Source: CAZGOM01 sp964542875 | GTDB lineage: Bacteria > Planctomycetota > Phycisphaerae > Phycisphaerales > Phycisphaeraceae | Length of the DNA stretch: 64,000 nt | Reading direction: 5' to 3' | Assembly (NCBI GenBank): GCA_964542875.1 | Contig: CAZIWA010000013.1 | Span: 10,181 to 74,180, forward strand | Shown here: piece after piece, positions 1 through 7,954 of the stretch | How the letters are laid out: each line of letters begins with the position of its first letter | How positions within the stretch are numbered: the first letter of the stretch is position 1 | Notes under the pieces: model-generated | The model's input: the letters and a program-made list of their open reading frames with translations, nothing else | Databases searched by the model: none | What the model was told of the DNA's origin: nothing | Position numbers and translations under genes: made by a program

Positions 1-127
1 CTCGTCATGAGCTCTGAACCGTTTGTCGATCATCGCTTCCTGTTCAGGTGTCAAGGTACCTTCGTCGTCGTCGATTTCAATTGCGCGATTGAGGTTGGAA
101 GCTTTTTAGCATCTGATCGAAGGTCAT
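1..127 (-). pseudogene. Remnant of a putative addiction-module antitoxin, frame broken, cut by window edge
   Basis: Reading the minus strand from the left edge gives an open stretch whose end contains LTPEQEAMIDKRFRAHDE, which resembles the C-terminal part of the small putative addiction module component family (TIGR02574-like: LTPEQ followed by a D-R-R/K-R region). A plausible start, MTFDQMLK, begins at 127 but lies in another frame. The two halves would join only across the AAAAA run near 103-108, where one frame stops at once. The segment is also shorter upstream than a normal family member. This suggests a truncated, frameshifted gene, or a sequencing error in the A-run. The family call rests on memory of the motif. 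Confidence 0.3.
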
Positions 128-188
128 GGCGATGAGTTGTAGCCGGGAATTTCGGACCCAATAAATAAATGACCAGCCTCGTGCTTTA

Positions 189-1373
189 TTAAACCAGCGC
201 GCCGGAGCGGCTGCGGAGGCTGTCGAGGACGTTCATGAAGTTGATGTAGCTGTCGTAGGGGGACTGGTAGGGATTGAAATACTTGTGGACCTCGCCATCG
301 GCGAAGTATTTGGTGCACATGTAGTAGAAGTGGTCGGAGGCGCCCAGGCGGCGCCAGTCGCGGAGGATTTCGGGGTTCTCAGAGGCTTTGATGTGGGGAA
401 GGAGTTTGTAGTAGTCGCGCAGGGCGCTGAGCTGCATGGCGTTGCCTGCCCAGGCGGAAAGGTCTCGCTCGGAGTCGGCCCAGGAGATGGCGTGTTCGAC
501 GTTGTAGCCGTCTGCGGGGGCGTAGGCGGCGAAGGCTTCGGAGGGGGTTCTAAAATCCCAGCCGGAGTTGAGTTCGAGGAGTTTGTCGGGGAGGGCCTGG
601 AGGAATTTGAAGATGCCGGTTTCGGCCCATTGGTGTTCGCCGAAGGTTTCGTAATCCATGAAGAGATTACAGACGTCGCCGCCTTGCTGGCTGGTGATCC
701 AGCGGGCGAATTTTTCGGCGGTGAGGGGCCATTCGGGCCACTGGCGGTTGGAGAAGCGGAAGGCGATGTCGTCGCTGAGGCGGTAGTTTTTCAGGAGCAG
801 TGGGATGGAGGGTTTGGAGGCGCTCCAATAGACCCGGTTTGGGGTGCGGCCGGCGAGCACGCGGTCTGCGCCTTCAGCCAGCACGCCGGTGAAGCGGCCT
901 GCCTGGGTGGCCCATTTGGCGACGTTGTTGTCGTAGATGAGTTCGGTGTTGCGAAAGACCTTGGGGGTCTGATTGAAGAGGTCTTCAATGAGGGCGTCGT
1001 GAAGGTCGACTTGCTCGGTGAATTCCTGGACGTTGTGCTGAGAGGCCAGGCAGTGGTAGTAGGTTTCGCTGAGGAATTCGACGCAGCCGGTGGCGGCGAG
1101 GGCCTGGAAGAGCTTGATGACCTGCGGCCGAGTGGCTTTGAGCTGTTCGATGACACAGCCGGAGAGGGAGAACGCCAGACGAAGACGGCCCTCGTGACGC
1201 TTGACCATGTCAAGAATGGTCTGGGTGGCGGGGATGTAACATTTGTCGGAGATACGGTTTAGAAGCTGTACGTTGCGGTCGTCATCAAAGTACTGGTCCC
1301 CGCCGTCAAAAGCGGTATAGCGACGAAGCCGGTAGGGCTGATGAAGCTGGAAGTAAAGGACAACCGATGGCAT
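189..1373 (-). CDS. Glycoside hydrolase family 57 alpha-amylase-type enzyme
   Basis: Predicted GH57 enzyme acting on alpha-1,4 glucans such as glycogen or maltodextrins in the cytoplasm; no signal peptide is visible. From the chosen start (MPSVV) it has 394 residues. The N-terminal LHQPYR is GH57 conserved region 1. FRNTELIYDN around residue 140 holds the expected nucleophile Glu (E144), and FMDYETFGEHQW around 239 holds the expected acid/base Asp (D240). The length fits the ~400-residue amylase-like subgroup. The start at 1373 is preferred over the ATG five codons upstream because AGGGA lies just before it. It is divergent from the KDG kinase, across about 300 bases. Substrate specificity is not decided by sequence. 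Confidence 0.88.
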   Translation of the reverse strand: MPSVVLYFQLHQPYRLRRYTAFDGGDQYFDDDRNVQLLNRISDKCYIPATQTILDMVKRHEGRLRLAFSLSGCVIEQLKATRPQVIKLFQALAATGCVEFLSETYYHCLASQHNVQEFTEQVDLHDALIEDLFNQTPKVFRNTELIYDNNVAKWATQAGRFTGVLAEGADRVLAGRTPNRVYWSASKPSIPLLLKNYRLSDDIAFRFSNRQWPEWPLTAEKFARWITSQQGGDVCNLFMDYETFGEHQWAETGIFKFLQALPDKLLELNSGWDFRTPSEAFAAYAPADGYNVEHAISWADSERDLSAWAGNAMQLSALRDYYKLLPHIKASENPEILRDWRRLGASDHFYYMCTKYFADGEVHKYFNPYQSPYDSYINFMNVLDSLRSRSGALV

Positions 1374-1569
1374 GTTGCTTCCCTGCACTCTTTTGATTCT
1401 GACAAGGCCTTGATTTGAGGACCAAGACCTGGGAACCGAAACCTGACCATACCCCGATTTTATGGTTGGGAGGTGTCGGCGGCTGGTGCCAACGGCACTT
1501 TCCTATGAATTAAATACCCTGCAAGGGGCGTAAAGACAAGCGATTGTGAGCAGGAGATGATGTTTTTTC

Positions 1570-1583
1570 ATGGTTTGAACCAT
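1570..1583. promoter_or_regulatory. Perfect inverted repeat, candidate operator upstream of kdgK
   Basis: ATGGTT-TG-AACCAT is a 6+6 base inverted repeat about 95 bases before the kinase start and about 200 bases before the GH57 start. A TTGACG hexamer follows at 1592-1597. The 1374-1677 divergent interval contains no convincing gene. An operator role is inferred only from symmetry and position. Confidence 0.25.
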
Positions 1584-1677
1584 CTGGCATTTTGACGTTT
1601 AGCTTAAAAAGCGCGACCATATTCGCCCGTTAAACGTCCGGTTTGGACTTCAAACCCTTTCGATATGGAGCTTCTCT

Positions 1678-2763
1678 ATGCCGCTTAAGATCCGTGATTC
1701 CAAGAATTCCCAGATTGACCTGCTGGCCCTGGGTGAGTGCATGCTGAGGCTTTCGCCTCCCGGCTATGGCCGGATTGAGTTTTCCAACACGCTGGAAGTG
1801 TGGGTCGGCGGCGGCGAATACAACGTGGCTTACGCGTTGGCGCGGCTGGGTTTGAAGACCGGCTGGGTGGGCGGGCTGAACGATTCGCCGATGGGCGCGA
1901 TCATCCAGAACCATGCGCGCAGCGCCGGGATGGACATCGAACAGGCGATTACCCGGAAGTTTGACGGCGTGGGCAAGAAGGACCGTATCGGTTTGAACTT
2001 CACGGAAGTGGGCTGGGGGCCGCGCGCGTCGGTGACGCTGTATGACCGCGGGCACAGCGCGACGGCGGGTTTGAAGCCCGGTGAGATCGATTGGAAGAAG
2101 CTGTTTGTGGAAAAGGGCGTGAAGTGGCTGCACACGGGCGGGATTTTCGCGGCGCTGAGCGATGGCACGCGCGCGGTGGTCGCCGAGGCTGTGAAGGCGG
2201 CACACGAAGCAGGGACGATCGTGTCCTATGACCTGAACTTCCGGTCCAAGCTGTGGAAGAGCGAAGAAGCGATCAAGACGACCAAGCCTTTGATCCCGTA
2301 CATCGATTGCCTGATCGGCAACGAAGAAGACTTCCAGAAGGTGCTGGGCTACGAAGTGGAAGGCGTGAACGTGGAGAAGGGCGAACTGGACACGGGCGCG
2401 TTCAAGAAGATGGTGGAGCGCGTGGTGAAGGATTACCCGAATATCAAGGTGGTGGGCACGACGCTGCGCGGCGTACACTCCGCGGGGATCAATGACTGGT
2501 CCGCCATCATGTGGCATGAAGGGACTTTCTACGACGGCATCAGCTTCCCGAAACTGGAGATCCACGATCGCGTGGGCGGCGGCGACGGGTTTGCCTCGGG
2601 CTTCATCTACGGCTTCCTGACTGGCGCCAAGCCGCAGGAATGCGTGAACACGGGCGTGGCGCACGGCGCAATGCTGATGACCACCCGTGGGGATACGTCG
2701 CAGATCACCGCGGCGGAACTCAAGCACGTGGCGGGCGGCGGCTCGGCGCGCATCCAGCGGTGA
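1678..2763 (+). CDS. kdgK: PfkB-family sugar kinase, probable 2-dehydro-3-deoxygluconokinase
   Basis: Predicted to phosphorylate 2-keto-3-deoxygluconate to KDPG in the cytoplasm, feeding KDPG aldolase (a matching gene lies at 28189-28860). The protein has 361 residues. LLALGECMLRLSPP near the N-terminus and VWVGGGEYNVAYALARLG are typical of the KDG-kinase branch of the PfkB family. The C-terminal signature DRVGGGDGFASGFIYG carries the catalytic Asp; the usual G-A-G-D is G-G-G-D here. GGAG lies 8 bases before the ATG. A terminator follows the gene, so it appears to be transcribed alone. A related sugar kinase of the same family is possible, but KdgK fits best. Confidence 0.85.
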   Translation: MPLKIRDSKNSQIDLLALGECMLRLSPPGYGRIEFSNTLEVWVGGGEYNVAYALARLGLKTGWVGGLNDSPMGAIIQNHARSAGMDIEQAITRKFDGVGKKDRIGLNFTEVGWGPRASVTLYDRGHSATAGLKPGEIDWKKLFVEKGVKWLHTGGIFAALSDGTRAVVAEAVKAAHEAGTIVSYDLNFRSKLWKSEEAIKTTKPLIPYIDCLIGNEEDFQKVLGYEVEGVNVEKGELDTGAFKKMVERVVKDYPNIKVVGTTLRGVHSAGINDWSAIMWHEGTFYDGISFPKLEIHDRVGGGDGFASGFIYGFLTGAKPQECVNTGVAHGAMLMTTRGDTSQITAAELKHVAGGGSARIQR

Positions 2764-2772
2764 TTTGAAGAA

Positions 2773-2800
2773 GGGTCTGGGGTCTCGAGTCTGGGGTCTG
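2773..2800 (+). repeat. Heptamer tandem repeat (GGGTCTG-type), four units
   Basis: Four consecutive seven-base units, GGGTCTG-GGGTCTC-GAGTCTG-GGGTCTG, start ten bases after the kdgK stop. The same unit recurs at 10286-10306 and 53945-53972, with a degenerate trace at 31943-31956. Confidence 0.75.
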
Positions 2801-2856
2801 GTCGGATCAGATTCGGACTTAGGGCCTTGATCTGAAATTGGTTTAGATTTTTCTGG

Positions 2857-2892
2857 CGCGCTGCGGGTTTTGTGCCCGCAGCGCGTTTTTTT
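2857..2892 (+). terminator. Rho-independent terminator after kdgK
   Basis: A perfect 11-bp stem (CGCGCTGCGGG / CCCGCAGCGCG), a seven-base loop and a run of seven T. It lies about 95 bases after the kdgK stop. Confidence 0.92.
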
Positions 2893-2941
2893 GTGGTGTC
2901 GAAAATGTCAAATTCGCGATCGAAAAACGCGATAATGATTT

Positions 2942-2953
2942 ACTGTAAACAGT
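2942..2953. promoter_or_regulatory. Inverted repeat upstream of the pseudopilin gene
   Basis: ACTGT-AA-ACAGT lies about 120 bases before the pseudopilin start. A nested TTTAC-T-GTAAA spans 2939-2949, and AT-rich hexamers flank it (GATAAT before, TATATT after). The symmetry suggests a protein-binding site. No matching copy was noticed elsewhere in the window. Confidence 0.22.
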
Positions 2954-3074
2954 TATATTCATGTGAAGCCATGTGAATGCGTCCCCAACGCGTGCGGCAT
3001 TTCTGATTACGGCGCGAGAAAAGGGGAGGTTTGATGCCCGACATATCCCGGACTTTTAAAAACGAGAGAGAGCC

Positions 3075-3968
3075 ATGTTTACGAAACGAAGAATCGCAGG
3101 GTTTACGCTGATTGAGCTGCTGGTGGTTATCTCCATCATTTCCGCATTGCTGGCGCTGCTTTTGCCGGCGGTGGGCAGGGCGCGCGAACAGGCACGGCGG
3201 GCCCTTTGCGGCTCGCGCCAGCGCCAATACACCATGGCGATGACGGTGTGCGCCTACGACTCCAAGGGGTATTACCCGGGCATTGTCTCCCTGGGCCAGA
3301 GCATGTGGCAGGATGGGTACATCACCGGCGGGTATCTCTACTACCAGTGGCAACTGGACTCGAACCTGAAGGTGACGCAGTACGCGGGCAACAAGGCGCT
3401 GACGGTGTGCCCGTCCGCGGACCCGAGGTATGCGGCATCGGATCTGCAGAAGTGGCCGATGGAGACGGGCGGCGACCCGATCGGCGGCTTTGATTATTCG
3501 CTGAAGGTGGGCTTGGGCTCCAACCATGCCAACAACATCGACGCCAACGGGTACACCATCGTCACTGAGGTTGGCTGGGAGCAGATCCGACGCGGGATTC
3601 GGGAGTTTCGGTATCCGCGTAAGTACAACGGCTTTTTCTTCAACTATCGGATCGAGCAGCCCAAGGATTTTGGTCCGCAGAATGAGCGGGCGATCATGCT
3701 GATGGACCGGCACCGGAGCCCTGCGCCGACGCCGATGGACGCGACGATTTACAAGATGCACCGGAGCAACCATGAGATGGTGGGCGACCCGCTTGGCGCT
3801 GCGGAAGGCATTAATGTGGCGTTTAAGGACGGGTCTGTGAAGTGGATGAATCTGGCGGCGATCTGGGGCAAGCCGAATATCGATCACAACGCATATGACG
3901 CCGCAGGTTATGGCGAGGGGTCGTATATGCAGTATGTGGATGACGAATACGCGTCACAATGGCCGTAA
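3075..3968 (+). CDS. Type II secretion/pilin-like pseudopilin (prepilin N-terminal methylation motif)
   Basis: 297 residues. The N-terminus MFTKRRIAGFTLIELLVVIS carries the prepilin peptidase site (cut after G9, N-methyl F10, conserved E14), followed by a hydrophobic helix and the PAVGRAREQARRALC segment typical of planctomycete pseudopilins. The rest is a periplasmic or surface globular domain. The C-terminal region NVAFKDGSVKWM matches the DG end of the H-X9-DG motif, but the expected His is Ala. It stands alone between a terminator and the convergent PhyH gene; no prepilin peptidase or secretion ATPase is nearby. Its specific role is unknown; it may be an extracellular or membrane-tethered binding protein. 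Confidence 0.85.
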   Translation: MFTKRRIAGFTLIELLVVISIISALLALLLPAVGRAREQARRALCGSRQRQYTMAMTVCAYDSKGYYPGIVSLGQSMWQDGYITGGYLYYQWQLDSNLKVTQYAGNKALTVCPSADPRYAASDLQKWPMETGGDPIGGFDYSLKVGLGSNHANNIDANGYTIVTEVGWEQIRRGIREFRYPRKYNGFFFNYRIEQPKDFGPQNERAIMLMDRHRSPAPTPMDATIYKMHRSNHEMVGDPLGAAEGINVAFKDGSVKWMNLAAIWGKPNIDHNAYDAAGYGEGSYMQYVDDEYASQWP

Positions 3969-4057
3969 GAAGGACCTCAAAGGTTGGCTGCCTGGGGTGA
4001 GGCACCGTGACGTGCCGGCCCCGGGCGGCGTTTTGGGGTTTAGGGGGAGAGGAAGAG

Positions 4058-4088
4058 TTAACCACGAAGACGCGAAGAAGAAAGTGCG
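4058..4088 (+). repeat. Dispersed intergenic repeat (TTAACCACGAAGACGCG-type)
   Basis: A TTAAC-CACGAAGA-rich stretch ending AAAGTGCG, between two convergent genes. A related copy (TTAACGGCGAAGAGACAG, also ending AAAGTGCG) lies at 39568-39593. Sequences of this kind recur between genes in many environmental bacteria. Nothing else is recognised in 3969-4225. Confidence 0.5.
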
Positions 4089-4225
4089 GAGAAGGTTTTA
4101 AGGGGACAGTTGGTTGTGGTGAGTGGATTAGAGTTGAGTGTGTGATTGGCCTTGAAGGCGCAGAGGCGGACGAAGACGCGGATCAAGACACAGAATAATG
4201 CAGTGGGTTGGAAGTGCCTTTGTTT

Positions 4226-5074
4226 CTATTTTTTCTGCATGATGGATTCGCGGATTTGCTGCATGATCCGGGCGTGATCGCCTTCGCCCGCGAAGCCGGT
4301 GTTGGTGGTGGGCGGGGGGGCGATTTCAAAGTTGCCGTATTCGTCCTTGCCTTTGACGAGCATGGCGATGGGCTTGCCGGGGCTGTCTTGTTTGACGCGC
4401 GTGGAGAGGTAGCGGATGGCGATGCCGATCCGGGGGATGCTGGAGGTGTTGGCGTTGGAGCCGTGGACGATCCAGATGTGGTGGAGGGACATCTGGCCGG
4501 GGTTCAGGCGGATGTCATGGGCATCGTTTTCTTCGACTTTGACGGCGATTTCCTGGCCGCGGGAGAGGGCGTTGTCTGCGGCGTAGGTTTCCCGCTGAGG
4601 CATGTTGGGCTGGGTGTGAGAGCCGGGGACGACGCGGAGGCAGCCGTTTTCCGGCATGGCGGGGGTGAGGGCGACCCAGGCGGTGGCGACCTCGACGGGG
4701 GAGAGTTGCCAGTATGAGCCGTCCTGGTGCCAGGAGACGTAGGTTTTATCGCCTGGCATTTTGGTGAACCAGGTGGTGTTCCAGGCAAGGAGGTTTGGGC
4801 CGAGGATTTTTTCGACTTCGGCAAGGATGCGCGGATGGGTGACAAGATCATGCACCCATTTGTAAACGAAGTGGGTTTCGGAAGTGATCTGTGATTTACG
4901 GTTGGGGGGAAGCGCATCGATCCGGGATTTGTGCTTGGCGTGGAATTCCTGGTAAAGCGCCAGGTAGTGAGCGACTTCCTCAGGGGTGAGGACGGAAATG
5001 GGGGCGATGTAGCCGTCTTTTTTGAACTTTTCGGGGGTGACGAGAGAAGGAGAAGCGAGCGGGGAAGTCGACAT
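4226..5074 (-). CDS. Phytanoyl-CoA dioxygenase (PhyH) family protein
   Basis: 282 residues, cytoplasmic. A member of the Fe(II)/2-oxoglutarate-dependent PhyH family, predicted to hydroxylate a small molecule. The double-stranded beta-helix metal triad is visible: WHQDGSYW gives H-x-D, LHHIWIVHGSNAN gives the distal His, and PRIGIAIRY supplies the Arg that usually binds 2-oxoglutarate. MPENGCLRVVPGSH between them is a family hallmark. The start is supported by CAGGAG eight bases upstream. It is divergent from the acyl-transfer fusion gene. The substrate is unknown; planctomycetes carry many paralogues, and a second lies at 35729-36526. Confidence 0.88.
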   Translation of the reverse strand: MSTSPLASPSLVTPEKFKKDGYIAPISVLTPEEVAHYLALYQEFHAKHKSRIDALPPNRKSQITSETHFVYKWVHDLVTHPRILAEVEKILGPNLLAWNTTWFTKMPGDKTYVSWHQDGSYWQLSPVEVATAWVALTPAMPENGCLRVVPGSHTQPNMPQRETYAADNALSRGQEIAVKVEENDAHDIRLNPGQMSLHHIWIVHGSNANTSSIPRIGIAIRYLSTRVKQDSPGKPIAMLVKGKDEYGNFEIAPPPTTNTGFAGEGDHARIMQQIRESIMQKK

Positions 5075-5201
5075 GGGTGGAACTCCTGGGTTGGAGGGAA
5101 CGGGGTGATCTTACATTGGAGGGGGTTGGGGTGGAATTTGAGGGGAGAGGGGCAAGGATCAGGGGAAACATGAAGTTCAAAGGGGAGGCAAATGATTTAT
5201 C

Positions 5202-7898
5202 ATGGCGTGGGTTGTGCCGGTTAGTGGATCGGCGCGGGAAAAGGCGGCCAATTGGGGGCATCACTGGGTGACGGTAATCCGATACATATTGTGGGCGATG
5301 CTGGCGATGGTTTTGAGCCTGCGTTACCGGGTGACGGTGACGGGGCTGGAGAAGGTTCGGGGTTTAAAGAAGACGGTGATTTTTCCGAATCATCCGGGGT
5401 TGGTGGATCCGCCGAATATTTTCAGGGTGCTTTGGCCGGCTTTGAAGCCGCGGCCGATGGTGCTGGCCAGTGAGTTTCACAACCCGGTGCTGTTTTGGAT
5501 TCCGCTGGTGATGAACGCGGTGCAGGTGCCGGATACGACGGTGCTTTCGCGTGAGGCCAGGCAGCAGGCGGCGGGGTCTGTGGCGACGGTGATTCAGGGA
5601 ATCAAAGACGGCGACAACATGGTGCTGTGGCCGGCGGGCCGGATCTACCGTGACGGGCATGAGTACCTGGGGGCGACGCGTGCGCTTTCGGAAATCTACA
5701 AGGCCGTGCCCGATGCGAACGTGGTGATGGTGCGGACGCGGGGCATCTGGGGGAGCCGGTTTACCCATGCGTACACGGGCAGCGCGCCGAGCATGGTGAA
5801 GGGGCTGTTTGAGGGGATCGGGATCGTGCTTTCAAATCTGATTTTCTTTACGCCTCGGCGGGAAATTCAGATGACGGTGGAGTTGCTGGACCGGTCGAAG
5901 CTGCCGGTGGAGTCTTCACGTGAGGAGATCAATGGGTTTTTCGAGGCCTGGTACAACCTGCCGGGTCCGGAGGCGCCCAAGTATGTGCCGTATCACTTTT
6001 TGTTTGGCCCCAAGGAGAAGAAGTATCCGCCTTTGTATGCAGGGGCGGGCGTTGATCTGACGCAGGTGAAGGAAAAGACCAAGGATGAAGTCCTGGACTT
6101 GATCGAGCACAAGATCAAAAGAAAGCTGGAAGGCAAAGAGCGGCAGGGGGACTTTAAGCTCGACGGGCTGGGGCTCGACAGCCTGGACCGGATGGAAATT
6201 ACGCTGGAGATCGAATCGCAGTTTGGATTTTCGACGGACGTGGCGCCGCAGACGGTGGGGGATTACTGGGCGATGGCCGGAGGGCTGCTGAGCAAGTCCG
6301 CGATCAAGCCGCTGAACCCCAAGTGGTTCAATGAGCCCACGAGCCGGGGCCGGGTGACGAAGATCGACGGGCAGACGATGCTGGAAGCGCTGATGCGTCG
6401 GTGGCGCGAGCACCCCAGGGACGTGGTGGCTGCTGACGATGCTTCAGGCGTGGTGGATTACGAACGCTTCATGGTGGGCGTGCAGGTGCTGGGCAACCAT
6501 ATCCGTGACACGGTGAAGGTGCCGTATGTCGGCGTGATGATGCCTGCTTCGGTGGCAGGGGACATGCTAATGTTCGCCGTACACTGGGCGGGCAAGACGC
6601 CGGTGATGATGAACTGGACGACGGGCCCGGGGAACCTGGCGCACGCCGCGAAAGTGATGGGCCTGACGCACGTGGTGACGAGCCGGAAGTTCATCGACAG
6701 GACGGGCATCGACATTGATGAGGTGCAGTACCTGTACCTGGAAGAGGCGCGTGAGCGCGTGGGCCGGATGGGTGCGCTGACGACGCTGCTGAAAACGCGC
6801 TTCATGCCCAGGAGCACGGTTGTGCTGGCGCCCAAGCAGGACCCGGAAAAACCGGCTGTGGTGCTGTTCACATCGGGCTCCGAAAAAGCGCCCAAGGCGG
6901 TGCCGCTTTCGCACAGAAACATTATTTCGAATATCAACAGTGCGCTATTGGCATATGACGTGGGGCGCGGTGATGCGCTGCTTGGCTTCCTGCCGTCGTT
7001 CCACAGCTTCGGCGTGACGGTGACGGCACTGCTGCCGATCCTGGCGGGGGCGCGGGTGGTGCATCACCCGGACCCGACGGATGCGACGCTGCTGGTGCGG
7101 AAGATCAAGATGTACAAACCGACGATCCTTTGCGGGACGCCGACGTTTGTGGGGTTCATTGCGGCGCGAACGCGGCCGGGGGACCTGGATTCTCTGCGGC
7201 TGATGATCGTGGGTGCGGAGAAGTGCCCCGCGGCGCTTTTTGAAAAGATGAAACAGCTTGCTCCCAAGGCGACCCTGCTGGAGGGGTATGGGATTACCGA
7301 GTGCGCACCGCTGGTGGCGGGCAACCGGGTGGAGGACAACCATCCGGGAACGATCGGCAAGGCGCTGCCGGGGATCAAAGTGATCACGGTGGACCCGGAT
7401 ACGTTTGCGCCGCTGCCGATTGGACAGATGGGGATGCTGCTGGTGAACGGACCCAACGTGTTTTCGGGCTACCTGGGGTTTGACGGGCCTTCGCCGTTTA
7501 GGGAAGTGGATGGGAATCGGTACTATGTGACGGGCGACCTGGCGACGATTTCGCCCGACGGGGTGATCACGTTCACCGGCCGGCTTAAGCGGTTTTTGAA
7601 GGCGGGCGGTGAGATGATTTCACTGCCGTCGATGGAAGAACCGTTTGCGGTGAAGTTCCCCATGACCGCGGACGGCCCGCAGGTGGCGGTGGAGGGCGTG
7701 GAGAATGAACAGGGCAAGACGATTGTGCTGTTCACCACGCAGGAGATCACGCTTCGGGAGGCCAACACGCTTTTGCAGACCGCGGGCATGCGCGGGGTGA
7801 TCCGGCTCGACGAAGTGCGCAAGGTGGAGAAGATTCCCGTGCTAGGGACGGGGAAGACGGACTACAAGGTTTTGAAGGCGATGATCGGGGCCAAGTGA
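5202..7898 (+). CDS. Fusion of PlsC-like acyltransferase, acyl carrier domain and AMP-forming acyl ligase
   Basis: 898 residues. An N-terminal membrane-associated stretch (about 24-45) leads into a PlsC-like domain with NHPGLVD (the H-x4-D motif). The usual FPEGTR block is WPAGRIYRDG, lacking the Glu. A carrier segment follows around 315-375 with LDGLGLDSLDRMEI, whose Ser in DSL is the expected phosphopantetheine site. The C-terminal half is an acyl-CoA/ACP synthetase: TSGSEKAPKAVPLSH (AMP-binding P-loop), GYGITECAP, YYVTGDLA, and GTGKTDYK near the end with the catalytic Lys. The layout recalls 2-acylglycerophosphoethanolamine acyltransferase/acyl-ACP synthetase (Aas), with an ACP inserted. 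It may activate a fatty acid, load its own carrier and transfer the acyl group. A GGGGAGG lies 15 bases before the ATG. The next gene starts 56 bases on. Confidence 0.85.
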   Translation: MAWVVPVSGSAREKAANWGHHWVTVIRYILWAMLAMVLSLRYRVTVTGLEKVRGLKKTVIFPNHPGLVDPPNIFRVLWPALKPRPMVLASEFHNPVLFWIPLVMNAVQVPDTTVLSREARQQAAGSVATVIQGIKDGDNMVLWPAGRIYRDGHEYLGATRALSEIYKAVPDANVVMVRTRGIWGSRFTHAYTGSAPSMVKGLFEGIGIVLSNLIFFTPRREIQMTVELLDRSKLPVESSREEINGFFEAWYNLPGPEAPKYVPYHFLFGPKEKKYPPLYAGAGVDLTQVKEKTKDEVLDLIEHKIKRKLEGKERQGDFKLDGLGLDSLDRMEITLEIESQFGFSTDVAPQTVGDYWAMAGGLLSKSAIKPLNPKWFNEPTSRGRVTKIDGQTMLEALMRRWREHPRDVVAADDASGVVDYERFMVGVQVLGNHIRDTVKVPYVGVMMPASVAGDMLMFAVHWAGKTPVMMNWTTGPGNLAHAAKVMGLTHVVTSRKFIDRTGIDIDEVQYLYLEEARERVGRMGALTTLLKTRFMPRSTVVLAPKQDPEKPAVVLFTSGSEKAPKAVPLSHRNIISNINSALLAYDVGRGDALLGFLPSFHSFGVTVTALLPILAGARVVHHPDPTDATLLVRKIKMYKPTILCGTPTFVGFIAARTRPGDLDSLRLMIVGAEKCPAALFEKMKQLAPKATLLEGYGITECAPLVAGNRVEDNHPGTIGKALPGIKVITVDPDTFAPLPIGQMGMLLVNGPNVFSGYLGFDGPSPFREVDGNRYYVTGDLATISPDGVITFTGRLKRFLKAGGEMISLPSMEEPFAVKFPMTADGPQVAVEGVENEQGKTIVLFTTQEITLREANTLLQTAGMRGVIRLDEVRKVEKIPVLGTGKTDYKVLKAMIGAK

Positions 7899-7954
7899 GC
7901 ACAGGGCGAAGAGTCATTGGGAAAAGAGAGCAAAGGAACCTGATAACGAACATC

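Noticed and set aside
285..1262. A 325-codon open frame opposite the GH57 gene
   Set aside because: Gly/Val-rich translation with no family signature; GH57 motifs are on the minus strand.
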